NCBI RefSeq assembly: GCF_000327385.1
Contig: NW_008708986.1
Coordinates: forward strand, 544,647-608,646
Reading direction: 5' to 3'
Length of the DNA stretch: 64,000 nt
Origin: Lottia gigantea
Lineage: Eukaryota; Mollusca; Gastropoda; Lottiidae
The position numbers and the translations under genes were made by a program. This document shows, piece by piece, positions 53,371 through 63,930 of the stretch. Under the pieces are notes generated by a model. It was not told the DNA's origin, did no database searches, and saw only the letters and a list, made by a program, of their open reading frames with translations. Numbering within the stretch: position 1 is the first letter of the stretch; every line of letters starts with the position of its first letter.

Positions 53371-54240
53371 ATTATTTATAAATTAGTGAGAATTGTATGA
53401 TACACATATATATATTATCTGTACTGTATTTCCACAATAACGTTTTGTGATATATGATTGTGTTAGTAGATTTACATTTTGTTATTGAACATGTTAAATT
53501 GTATATATATCTTGTTGTGTATTGGCAGCAAAATTTGATTTGGTAAAATATTTCCCGAGAGCATAGGCATAGATGTGCATGTTCTTACCATCTTATGACA
53601 TGATACGACTCTTGTAAATTTATAAAGGTTCATCCATGAAACTGCAAATATTGTCTTTACTTAACTAATTTACATACCAGAATAGAAAGCAAAAGTAATA
53701 GTTCCTCAACTAAATTGTCTGCCAAAGAGATAAGATAACGATTCCTAGGAAAATTATTTTACCACATCAAGATTTGTGACCTCACAACTATAATCATTTT
53801 TGTGGTCTTGTCATCTTTCATTAGTGCTAAATGTAGTGGGAGACTAAGGGGGAATAACTCTTAAACAAATCTAAATATTGTTGCTAGAATGCACTGATTT
53901 TATGTTGCACTTGGAGAACTATTTATTTGTTTTAAGTATATTTCCCCTTTACAGAAAATAAGGATTGTCAAGCATAATAGGTCAAAGCTATTGTAGACCT
54001 ACAGGCAGCACATTTCTTGTGTTTTTCTCAATAAATTCATATTCATTATTACACATATTGTTGAGCACCAGGCCTTGGTCAGTTGCCTTATTGATTGTCC
54101 TATGAACAAAGAAACTAATTCGCAGAATCTTAGGGTACCATTAAGCTTAAGCTTAAGTCCACACAGAATAATGAATTTGCATGCAAGAGTCATATTTCCA
54201 ACTCATTTGCTATGCAAAACTCAGTCCCACTACACTAGTC
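53371..54240. other. Short convergent intergenic interval
   Basis: Between the predicted 3' ends of the plus-strand MTUS-like gene and the minus-strand GM2A-like gene. I see no gene or clear repeat in it. Confidence 0.5.
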
Positions 54241-54244
54241 ATGA

Positions 54245-54581
54245 AACATAAGCAATTAAATTTATTGGAGTATTTTATTACAAAATGCACAAACATCTAA
54301 AAATATAGTAAATGTAAAGGAGGGAAGCATGTTGCATCAAGATCAAGATTGAAAAGAAAAGCAAATGTTTCAAGAAAAATATGAGAAAGGGTAGAAATTA
54401 AAGCAAAAATTGAAATATATTGAATTCCAAGGTAAATGTCCTGATTATTTACAACAAAAAAATTACAACTAGAGTGCAATTTATAAAAATTATTTAATGT
54501 TCGTTTGTAATTGAATATGATGATGTTAGTGAACACGTCTAACCCTGTTTAGGAATGTATTTGAGCACTGGACGAAATATT
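54245..54581 (-). other. GM2A: Terminal, mostly untranslated exon of the GM2A-like gene
   Basis: The acceptor TATTTATTTTTCAG|AATATTTCG opens at 54581. Joined to the strong donor GCAT|GTAAGT at 54961 it creates T|AA, a stop codon at the splice junction, directly after VYVSFA. Minus-strand AATAAA signals lie at 54274-54279 and 54261-54266. Without this splice the frame would read 21 codons further (CKYSLKN...KVKTK) to TAA at 54904-54902. Confidence 0.6.
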
Positions 54582-57500
54582 CTGAAAAATAAATAGACAA
54601 AATATAAAGATATGAAACTTCCAAAATTCTGATAACAACCAATTTTCCATCTCAATGAAATGAAAATTTATCTGCAAATCCATGTTCTGATGAAATCTTT
54701 ATCATGATCACTAAAATATTGAATGCATCAAATACTGGGTTCAACAAACTATCCTTGGCTGTTGTTGTATTAACAAACACATTATTAAGCCAAATTCCAT
54801 CTTTTAAACACTATATAAAAATAACAGCATCTTCAGCTAATTGTAAGTTGTAAATGCGATTTTTTTTTATTGCTGCGTCATCTTCCATATAGAGAGAATA
54901 GTTACTTAGTCTTGACCTTCTGGGTCATTATTAATTGAGGATTTTTTAAAGAATACTTACATGCAAAAGAGACATAAACTTGATAGCAACCAATCAAATC
55001 AGTTCCAGAAGTCATATTTGCTTGAGCCATATAATCGCCAGGTGGTAATACTACTGCTTCAACATCAAAGGAAGCCTCTTTTAATTTATAGTTACCCTAA
55101 AAAACATTCCATAATTAGACCATAATTAATGATGTTGACAAATATCACATGTCAAGGTTCATTTTCTAAAAGTAAACATATAAAGTAAATATATATAAAA
55201 TGATTCCAAGCTAAACAACTTTAAATGTTGTTGATGAAAAAGTCTGAGACATAACTAGCGTACTTGTCCAGGACGTTCAAACAAATGAAGTAATATATGG
55301 ACTGTAGCTGCTAATCCAGTCATATTGCATCTGGATTTTCTTGTTAATATAACTTTAAGGAATTTGCTATAAAAGAATGCTGTTATGCTGTTGTCAAATC
55401 CCAGCAAGTAAGGCAATATAAAATATTATTTCTGGCCAACACTGATACTTAAACTGTTAATCTTTACACATCCTAAAATGGGTCATGAGGTAGCTATAAT
55501 ACGAAAAAAATCTTAACCAATATTATCACTTCTGACAGGATTTAATAGGATATACAAACTTACTTCATTAATGGGACATTTACAGGGGATACCAGCAGAT
55601 GTAAGAGGTGGGGGACACACTTGGATCAGCTCTAACATGGCACATAAATCATTATAATCACAGGAGCCAATATTAGCTACACATGGATATACACCAGTTT
55701 TAGAGTTCTTCAGTGTCACATTTGCCTGAAAGTGGAAAAATATGTCTTATAGATGTTTATATGTATTATCTGGCAATATTGGACTTTTTAATTGATATTT
55801 ATATTTGTCTATACTCAAGACATTTCACAATTCATATTCATGTATATACATATATTTACCTTTTGGAATTTTGTTATTAAGTAGTCTTTTTAGGGTTTAA
55901 TCTCCAACAAAAATGGGGCTTTGAATAGATGAATAAATTATTTGAATCAAACACTATATTGTTACATGATATTTACACATGCATATTGCAAAACCGGAAA
56001 ATGACTTGAGTAACTTGAATAACTTAAATAAATACTAGAACTAGGGGAAAGTTTTAAATATTTCCTTATATTAATTACATGTCAATCTCTGAATTGTACC
56101 TTATACACATGAGAAATTTTAGCAAAGTATACTCATGACCTCATCTCTTCTCTAATTGACCTTTCATACAACATATCTAGGGATCAATTACCATAATGTT
56201 TAAAGAGACATGTTCATTTGAATATCTGCTGAACTGACCAATAGAGATGAATTACATTATATAATTATTTATTACCAATGATATCATTCTAATATTACTT
56301 ATAACTTTATTTGAAAATGTTAAGAACTTGGAAGTGATGCTTGTCCAAACTAGGACAGTGTGTTTTTGATGAATTGCAGGGTGATTTGATATGGAATTTC
56401 AATGTTGAAAAGCATAAAAAGCAAAGCAAATATGTAAATGACTATACTCTTTTCAATGAAATGAAATAGATTGTTGGCATCTATACCCCTTTTATGATCA
56501 AAGAAATGAAATTTGTCAAAATAAAATGTCTAAATAGAATTAATGATGCGCAGTGATATTAAAACTGCTGTTACCCCTTTAAGTACAATAAAAAAATATG
56601 TAATATGCATAATAAGTACTATAATAAGTATATTATACTTTTTTATTAGAGTAGTGTGTTAGACCATAATATATTCCCTTGTGTTTTTGTTACATTTGCT
56701 TTCTGCTTCTAAATATCGTTCAAATCTCATGAAAAAGAATGTTAAAAGGAGTTGGCAACTATGCCTAATTTATGGAAAAAGAGATTAAATAATGCAAAAA
56801 CAAATTGATAATTAGCATGCAGTGACCCATCTAAATGGTCAATCTCACTTAATTTACATTTGAATATGATCAGGGTTAAAACTGCTGTTGCCGCCCATCA
56901 TAATTAGCAAAATTTATCATAGATTAATAAGATATGATTTTAAGGAAGAATTAGACTTAGATTCACTTTAAATAGTTCCTTCTAATCAACAGGATATCCT
57001 ACAATTTTCTACAAATTTATGATTAAATTAAACTTTATGTGTAAAGACATCCAATGATATCATATGACAAAACAAATCAAGACATGCTATACATATTAAA
57101 CACTAAAAAATACTATAATTCTTTAACTCTGTGAAAGAATATTGTTAAATTTATCATAGATTAACGCCCTTTAATGATAAGGAAGATTTAGACAATCTTT
57201 CACATTGTTTTAGTTAAAATAGTTCCTACATGTTAACAAGATTACATACAATTTTCAATAAATTGATGACAATGTAAAAGATGAGTGGACCACAGCCATA
57301 TACGCCCACCACGGCATGTGGATGGTAAATATTCAAGATTTTGGGGCAAGGGCAATAACTCTGCTTCTAGCTCAAATTCGAATTTGATCTTCGTTTTATG
57401 AATATGTATACACATACCGAATTTCATTTGATTCCATCAAAAAATCTAGTTTTTAGAGCGTTTACAAGCAAATGTTGACGGACGGACAGACAGGGGTTCA

Positions 57501-58674
57501 GACAATATACGTTCACATAGAGAGATGTGGGCGTATAAAAATATGATGCTTAAAGTCATCCTTGTCATTATTTTTATTAAATTTTCAATGATTAATGAGT
57601 TTATAAATAAAATGGATACCAGAATGTATGAATATATATTACTAATCCGATTTATCTTATGTAGGGTAGACAATCCTATTATGAAATATATAACTTACAT
57701 TGACAGGTGATTGAATATTCTTGTGAGCAGTTCCTGTGAAACTAACAGTCAGTTGACCAGGAAAAACCAAAGGATCTGGAGTAATACTCAGATATGTCAA
57801 GGAAAAGACCTCCTTTGATTTATCACCACAATTCTTTAGGGAGAAATGGCCAACCTGTCCAAAACTCGTCCTTATCTGTAAAAAGGTTAAGTAAATTAGC
57901 ATCAAATAAAACACTATGAATATGAGTGTAAACTGATTCTTTACCTATGAACTATGGTATCTGAATTTTAATCCGGTTTTAGGCATTTTTCTGCTAGGAC
58001 TTAAGGTTCATAGAAATATAAGGTTCAGTGATTTTACATTTGAAATAGACAAACTTCCCTCCCAGGAAATTCACGTGAAAATGTCCCACTTTTGGACTGA
58101 AAATTCTCCTCTATAAAATCATTTTTACAATTAATATTTTGAGTAGTATTTTGTACCTATGAACTATGGTACCCGGTATCTGAATTTTAATCCGGTTTTA
58201 GGCATTTTTCTGCTAGGACTTCAGGTTCATAGAAATATAAGGTCCAGTGATTTTACATTTGAAATAGACAAACTTCCCTCCCAGGAAATTCACGTGAAAA
58301 TGTCCCACTTTTGGACTGAAAATTCTCCTCTATAAAATCATTTTTACAATTAATATTTTGAGTAGTATTTTGTAAATGATATTTCAATTCATACGAAAAT
58401 GATTGTAAAAATTCAATTAAGACTGTACACTACAATGTCAATATCTTACCTTTCCTGAATATATAACGCTCTCTTTGGGAGGGTGAGCATCAACTTTCTT
58501 AAAACGGGACGGGTTCAATAAAGATTTCAGAAATCCAGATATATCTCCATTGATACCAATAGCATCATCTATCTTTTTCAATTCATCTTTCGGAAGATAT
58601 TTCAAAATGTCAGCAGTGGCTAGTGTAAAAATACACAGACATGCTAGAACTATCTTGATTTTCAAATTTCCCAT
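54580..58674 (-). CDS. GM2A: GM2 ganglioside activator-like ML-domain secreted protein (frame disrupted in last coding exon)
   Basis: Exons in transcript order: 58674-58450, 57875-57699, 55725-55564, 55098-54961, then AA of exon 54581; phase is 0 at the first three junctions. It begins with a signal peptide (MGNLKIKIVLACLCIFTLATA) and a helical extension of about 50 residues. The GM2A/ML core follows: FSLKNCG, TPDPLVFPGQLTVSFTG, PCVANIGSCDYNDLC, VCPPPLTSAGIPCKCP, TSGTDLIGCYQVYVSF. The eight cysteines and their spacings (C-x6-C-x5-C and C-x10-C-x-C) match human GM2A, and NVT and NMT are possible glycosylation sites. GM2A lifts GM2 ganglioside for hexosaminidase A in lysosomes; invertebrate relatives are generally lipid carriers. 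Oddity: exon 4 opens GNYKLK but the rest (EASFDVEAVV...) lies in another frame, broken at an A6 run (minus strand) at 55079-55084. This is either a homopolymer error or a real lesion. Confidence 0.85.
55726..57698 (-). other. Intron 2 of the GM2A-like gene
   Basis: AT-rich intron. It contains the complete 237-bp element at 57300-57536 and, more tentatively, a TTTAAAGAGA...CCCCTTTAAG pair near 56199-56583. I see no other feature. Confidence 0.6.
57300..57536. repeat. 237-bp element with perfect 10-bp ends ATACGCCCAC
   Basis: ATACGCCCAC at 57300-57309 and GTGGGCGTAT at 57527-57536 are exact inverted ends, flanked by TAT/A-rich sequence. Inside are GGGCAATAACTCTG, ATTTCATTTGATTCCATCAA and the tandem GACGGACGGACAGACAG. 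From general knowledge, elements with this combination are abundant in molluscan genomes. It is non-coding and non-autonomous; a degenerate copy lies at 300-640. Confidence 0.7.
57942..58372. repeat. Recent tandem duplication, about 212 bp, in intron 1 of the GM2A-like gene
   Basis: Copy 1 (57942-58153) and copy 2 (58154-58372) start TACCTATGAACTATGGT and end GAGTAGTATTTTGT. By eye they differ only by a 7-base insertion in copy 2 (ACCCGGT after CTATGGT) and two substitutions (CTTAAGG/CTTCAGG, GGTTCAG/GGTCCAG). Each copy carries the palindrome TTCACGTGAA (58070-58079 and 58289-58298). Confidence 0.93.
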
Positions 58675-58949
58675 TCTATTTCATATACACCTTACTAGTA
58701 ACTGGCCAAATCTTAACTCTTTCGTTTAAGCCGGCTTCCTGTTCACCAGTTTTGTTTTGCTTTGCTTCTATCACATGACCAGTCACGAGCGTTGCATTCA
58801 GATGATTTTAGAGTGATGTCCCCTTGATTACTTGGCGGGAAATTCTACATTGCTTGGACTTTCTTGCATTGCCTTTGCCTATTATGTAGGCAATTAATAC
58901 ATATAATTATAAGTTTTAATATATAAAGCTATGGTCCAGGATGTACGCA
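58675..58949 (-). promoter_or_regulatory. Probable promoter region of the GM2A-like gene
   Basis: This is the region immediately upstream of the GM2A-like start codon, slightly less AT-rich than its surroundings. At 58771-58780 the minus strand reads GGTCATGTGA, which contains TCATGTG, the M-box form of E-box bound by MITF/TFE factors that drive lysosomal genes in animals. No TATA box is placed with confidence. The regulatory reading is inference from one short motif. Confidence 0.35.
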
Positions 58950-59715
58950 ATATAAACAACGGTCCGAATTGGTCAGAAATGAATTTCAAAATCACTACAG
59001 TCAAGTAGTCTAATTTCGTGCTAACCGTTACCGTTTCGACCCACTCATTACACTACCAACTCGGATCGTTACTGTGTCGGACATATACCGATTCGGCCCA
59101 CTATTTTTTATTTTAATCGGACCAAGTCTTAATTAACAATACTCAACCAATCATTAGGTATTAATTATCACTTTGATGTGAATTGTTCAATGAGATTAGT
59201 TAAAGGGTTAGACGATTTGTATTCAACAGTTCAAAGTTAAGTAAAGTAATTAAACGGCCCTTTTCAGGGACATCTAAACGGCCCTTTTCAGGGCCACCAA
59301 ACTCTCTCAAAAGAGTGTGAATGAGTCTAATATATTTTTTTGAAAATAAAGTTTAATATATATAAAACACGGTTATTATAATGGCCGCCATATGCATTGT
59401 CTTTTAACATTGTTCTGAGTCCTAGTGAGAGTTGTCCTTACCATTTTACTTTCAATTTGTTTACAAAAGTGGTCTGAGTCGGTAAGGTATTGGTCCAAAT
59501 TTATAAAAAATGTGATCCGAGTCCGTCGTAAATATTACTTCGAGTCACTAAGGTATTGGTCCAAGTCTAGTGGGCCGAGTCGGTAGTGAGAAAAAAAACC
59601 TTGGTCCGAGTCGGTAGTGAGAAAAATATCATTGGTCCGAGTTGGTTATAAACATTTTTTTTTAGGTCCGAACCAGTAATGGTCCGACACGGTAATGGTC
59701 CGACCGGTCATACAT
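58950..59715. repeat. Repeat-rich, foldback-like element with GGTCCGAGTCGGTA units
   Basis: The right part (59471-59700) repeats GGTCCGAGTCGGTAGTGAG-like units at 59471, 59573, 59603 and 59634, plus shorter AATGGTCCGAC units near 59676-59700. The left part holds them in reverse orientation (ACTACCAACTCGGA at 59052-59065, then TGTCGGAC, CGATTCGGCCCAC). The arms flank a centre of about 330 bp that contains two histone-type stem-loops. The arms are imperfect and borders approximate. It looks like a non-autonomous mobile element or decayed foldback repeat of unknown family. Confidence 0.55.
59252..59299 (+). promoter_or_regulatory. Tandem pair of histone-mRNA 3' stem-loops, without a histone gene
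   Basis: GGCCCTTTTCAGGGCC followed by ACCA (59280-59299) matches the metazoan replication-dependent histone 3' stem-loop exactly: a 6-bp stem, TTTC-type loop and ACCA tail. Twenty-four bases upstream (59256-59271) is a near-identical copy with the stem foot changed (GGGAC). Both are preceded by TAAAC. About 13 nt after the second is CAAAAGAGTG, resembling the purine-rich histone downstream element that pairs with U7 RNA. No histone coding sequence is visible upstream in any frame. Confidence 0.75.
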
Positions 59716-59939
59716 TCATTTTTCGTGCATCTCCGGAAATGATTAATAATTCACATGCGTGACCTCCACATTTGCTTGTATTGATAAACATGGGTTAACT
59801 CTACGAAATCAACCTGCAGAATTTTTCTTGTTGTTTCAATGCCACGTCAGATTTATTAATTATTTATTTGTAACACATACAAAATGGCGGATTTCAGTTA
59901 TTACCAAATATTGCAATTTTTTATCGGCCGGATTTCATC

Positions 59940-60130
59940 TCTAATCGGAATTGGTTGTTGATTCTTCGTTAGATCTGGTCGGGTCGAATGACATGGCGGT
60001 GAAACTCGGCCCTGGATGGTGTGGCGTGAGTTACTCGATCTCCTTCATTCTTCCAAACTCGTTCTGATCATGGAATTCCAAGTGTCGTCTGCTAGAATAT
60101 ATTCCAGTGAACGAAGTCACGTGATAAACT
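59940..60130 (+). other. CpG-richer patch with a possible first exon
   Basis: Locally rich in CpG compared with the surroundings (TCGGCCGG, GGTCGGGTCGAATG). ATG at 59993 (ACATGG) reads MAVKLGPGWCG and could end at the donor GGC|GTGAGT near 60026. At 60116-60125 lies GTCACGTGAT, one base from the CLEAR consensus GTCACGTGAC. This could be the 5' end of an unseen plus-strand gene or a distal regulatory element; there is no downstream exon to confirm it. Confidence 0.22.
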
Positions 60131-62273
60131 AGCGAATTCCATGTCAGCAGAAAAATTCTATGGAACACAATGTGGGCCATATTCTTGTGTTGTTTCAATG
60201 ACTTTTAGCAATAAATCACTATTAGCCTATTTTACTTATCTTATTTTGTCAGTCACTGCTTTTTTTAGCAGCCATTGTCGCGTTGGTTACTCATGAAATA
60301 TGCGTCAAAGTGAGGGATTCCTAAAGAAAATCGAAACTAACCAATTTTAATTATTTTATAAACATCTAAGACATAAACATTTTTCTTTCTGTTTTTTAGT
60401 TTTGACGAAATTCGGTGTTGAATCCTTATATGCACGAATATGTTAACTCTTCGACATAGTGAGTTCAGTTTTGATTTCTTTTTTCTGTCATAAATTTTCA
60501 AAATGATATTTTCAATCCCAAGCTTTAATTAAAAATGTCTTCGGGTTCAATAGGTTAACATATAAGATTTGAGGTTTCAAGTGTATAGCCTAATAGTGCA
60601 GAAAAGTAGGATGTCAAACTAAATTCATTTCATAATTACTTGGTCTCTACATATGCGAGAGGTTGTGTAAGTAATTTTTGGCATTGTTGAAGTCTTGTAA
60701 GACATATAAGGCCCAAGTAAAGTAAACAAGTAAAATTTTTAATTATTGGTCTAAACATGTATGTATACATGTCTATGCTTCAGATTTCAGAAAACAGGCA
60801 AAATAAAATTTCTCCCTTTATTATGACAACAAACTCTAATATTTATAATAATATATGAATATGTATAATAAGTAAAGTGATATCAATTTACATCTTTGTA
60901 CTAATTGTAGTACTGTACTCAAAACATAAAAAAAAAACAATAACAACAAACACACAAAAAATGAAACAAATATCCGACCCCATGATATAAATATAATTCT
61001 GTAATAGATTTAATATATATTGATATTGTATAAGTATAATAAAGATTCAACCAAAATGTATACTGCACCATGTATATTTAATATTAGAACTTAGAAAGTT
61101 TATTAACCTATGTGAAATAATTCCTGTCAAATTGAGTAGGCTTAGTAACTATAGAGTTCATATATCTCTATATTTTTTTTTCTGAGAACTGAAAGGTAGG
61201 TTGTTTTTGGTATTTTTGTACTGGAATGGATTTTATTGGAATGATAACCATATGAAATGTTAAAGATCTTATAAAGGAATGCCATTACACATTAGTATTG
61301 AAAGTAAATAAAGTTCAGTGTTTATCTAAATTAATAAAATCATTTAGAAAGAAACAACAACTTCACAACCTAATAACACAGAATAAATAAACAACATATC
61401 TTATCACAAAGAAAAAGACATAAAAAATATTAAACAATTTAACATGATATAGATAATAAAATTTAATTTACAATATTTTGTTTTCAACAACAAGTTGCAT
61501 AAAGTAAGAAAAGTGAACATCTACAACATAAGCAATTATAAGACTGGAATGCAAGCTATCTGAAAATTTCACATAAGTTTTAATCCTAGTAACCTCAACT
61601 GTATTTCCATACCAATCATTGCCAAGGTTTTGTCATTTAAATGAATTTGCAATTTTTTTTTTTTGATTTTCATAGTTACGAGATCAAGTATACAAAATCA
61701 GGTCTTCAAATTAATGACCATACCAAATTAATTTTGTATAAGAAATTGTTTAAATTTTTTAAGATTAAATAGGAAACTTGAAATTCTGCAATAAGAAGCA
61801 ATCACTATATCAAATAGATATGATATGTATATAACAAACAAATTATCATATAGTCCAGTCTGTAGAAATGAAATTCACACTGAGAAAAATACTCATTTCT
61901 TTATGAAAAATAGACTTTTATTCTACATCGACACATTAAATGCGCTAAACTAGGAAAAACTCATTTACACTATCCACATTCTTAATAAATTCTAGCTAGT
62001 TGAATGCACTTGCATTTTTTTAAAACTTTTCAGGTGATGTTATTAATGTTGTTTTTTGCATGATACTTTAAATATTACCATCCAAAGACTGGTTCTTTTA
62101 TAAGAGTAACATTGTGATTTAGCTTCTTTTTTTTTTATACAATTGGAAGTTCAATCTATTATTTGTTCATTTATATTTTTGATTTAGGTTTTTAACATAA
62201 ATATCACAATATGCAGTGCTATAATTAAGTTGACATGAGCAATATTAAGATGTAGTCCTAATTGTTACATTCT
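60131..62273. other. Intergenic sequence and 3'UTR of the LRBA-like gene
   Basis: No coding region recognised. The part adjoining 62273 must include the 3'UTR of the minus-strand LRBA-like gene; a minus-strand AATAAA near 61.92 kb is a candidate end. The rest is AT-rich with simple A/T runs. Confidence 0.5.
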
Positions 62274-63930
62274 TTATGTATAGCGATCTTGGTATTCATG
62301 ATGCCACTTATTAAAGTCTATATTAAACACTATCAAACATCCTGTTGCTAAACCAGCTATAAGGAACCTGAAATAGAAATAAGTCTCTCATATAACTGAG
62401 CACTGATTTTATGTCCCTTATATGAGTAACAAAGATAGGCAATGTCATGCAGAATGCATTAAAAGAAATTTTTCCAATCTTCAGCTATAGAGAGATCTTT
62501 GAAGAGTACAGCTAATAACACATTTTATTTTTGCAAGGAAAAAATGTGAATATTAAAGACTTCGCACCCACAGTTCCGAAGATGTGATCAATGCCATCAA
62601 CAAGACATAGATTTCTACATCAATACTTACTTTTGGTCGTGAGTTAAAGCAAGGGAACGAATACTACTATCACAGGTTGGATAAGAATATAATAATGTGA
62701 AGTCATGTGATCGCCACACCTCCACTATACCACCATCTCCACCTAACATAATGTATTGACCATCTCTGTTAAGAATCATACTCTGTAAAAAACAACAAGA
62801 AAACTGAGAGGAAGCACCAATTTTATATTTGCATGAAATAATGAGATGTGATGTGTCACATAAGGAGATCAAATACTGGTTGTGAATGTAAAAAAAGAGG
62901 CACAATGAAATGCAATCTGATTAAAATTAGACCTAACTTCCATTCGTATTTTATTAGTTTAGCTAATAAAACATTCGAAACGAAACTAATAAAATATGAA
63001 CGGAAGTTTAATTAGAATGAAATGAAAAAGCAAAAGTACCAGCAACAAAAATCAAGGATGGAGCAACAGGAGGAATTAAAGCCCCAGCAACAAAAATCAA
63101 GTATGGACCAACAAGTTATGTATGGATGAATAGAAAACTTACATTAATGTTGTCCTTGTGGTCTAAGTACCGTAACAATTTTCCATTAATAGAGAAGCTA
63201 CATATGTTACCACTGTCAAAGTTTACCAATATATAGGCCTCTCGTGATATGGTTATTAATCTTGGTGTACTACACACTTTAGGTGGGTCAAGAGATCTCA
63301 GTAAATCACCATTTAATGTATGAACGAGGCACGGACCATCTGGAAAAAAGGTATTGAAAAACATTAGTGAAACTGCTGTTTTCAGAAGTTAAAAATTCTT
63401 GGATTTTTCAGGTAGCATATAGTTCTGAGTGAAAGCATTCTAGGTATTTACCTTTGGAACCACTGATGACTAATCCCAATTCAGCCAACAAACTGACACA
63501 AGTTACTTCAGAGAGATGACCAGTTAATGTAGCTCTTGGAGTTGGACTTTCAGTGCCTGAAAATAAAATAAAATTTAAAAAATGGAAATGGGGATGTTTC
63601 TTATTTCTGCCACATCAAAAGGCAAAAGCAAACAGCAAATTACATTAATGGAAAATTAATCAGCAAGTTTGTTGTTATATGACATACTAGTATCTTAAGT
63701 TCTGAAAACAAAATCTTAACCCTGGATTTGGCAGCATAGATGACATTTACATATATACTTACTTCCATTGTCACCCATAATAGCTTGATGCTTAGAATTA
63801 AACATCCAGATCATCACAGTACAATCTTTCGAACCAGTAGCAATATAACAATCTTGGTTCACATTACATTCAGATCTACCAACAGTTGTTACCACATCAA
63901 AATGTCCAAATATAACTTGTAAGATTTTAG
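62274..63930 (-). CDS. LRBA: Neurobeachin/LRBA-type BEACH-WD40 protein, C-terminal five exons (continues beyond the window)
   Basis: Exons in transcript order: 63930-63763, 63556-63452, 63339-63143, 62782-62631, 62367-62274, with consistent GT/AG sites and phases. They encode the C-terminal WD40 propeller: [130 protein letters not shown], ending [13 protein letters not shown]. The end is nearly that of LRBA (NRWHHEYQTRY as I recall it); details such as DNI, RDGQY and HHEYQ favour LRBA over neurobeachin. These large scaffold proteins act in vesicle and receptor trafficking. Only the last quarter of the WD region is here; BEACH and PH domains should lie past 64000. The first exon shown begins with the last two bases of a codon. 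Confidence 0.92.
62934..63010. repeat. Hairpin in an LRBA-like intron
   Basis: Arms at 62934-62960 and 62983-63010 (core TTTTATTAGTTT against AAACTAATAAAA, outer TAACTTCC against GGAAGTTTA) pair over about 27 bases with a few mismatches and a 22-base loop. It is probably a small MITE relic. Confidence 0.65.
63039..63112. repeat. Two imperfect direct repeats in an LRBA-like intron
   Basis: CCAGCAACAAAAATCAAG starts at 63039 and again at 63084 (45-base spacing). Each is followed by a near-identical TATGGA/GATGGA and CCAAC/GCAAC segment. It is non-coding as far as I can tell. Confidence 0.65.

Noticed and set aside
54297-54536. 79-codon minus-strand frame downstream of the GM2A-like coding exons
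   Set aside because: It lies in the predicted 3'UTR exon and has low-complexity composition.
59252-59330. Reading of the stem-loop region as coding (KRPFSG repeated)
   Set aside because: The repeated peptide arises from the duplicated stem-loop DNA; the frame is short and the DNA match to the histone signal explains it better.
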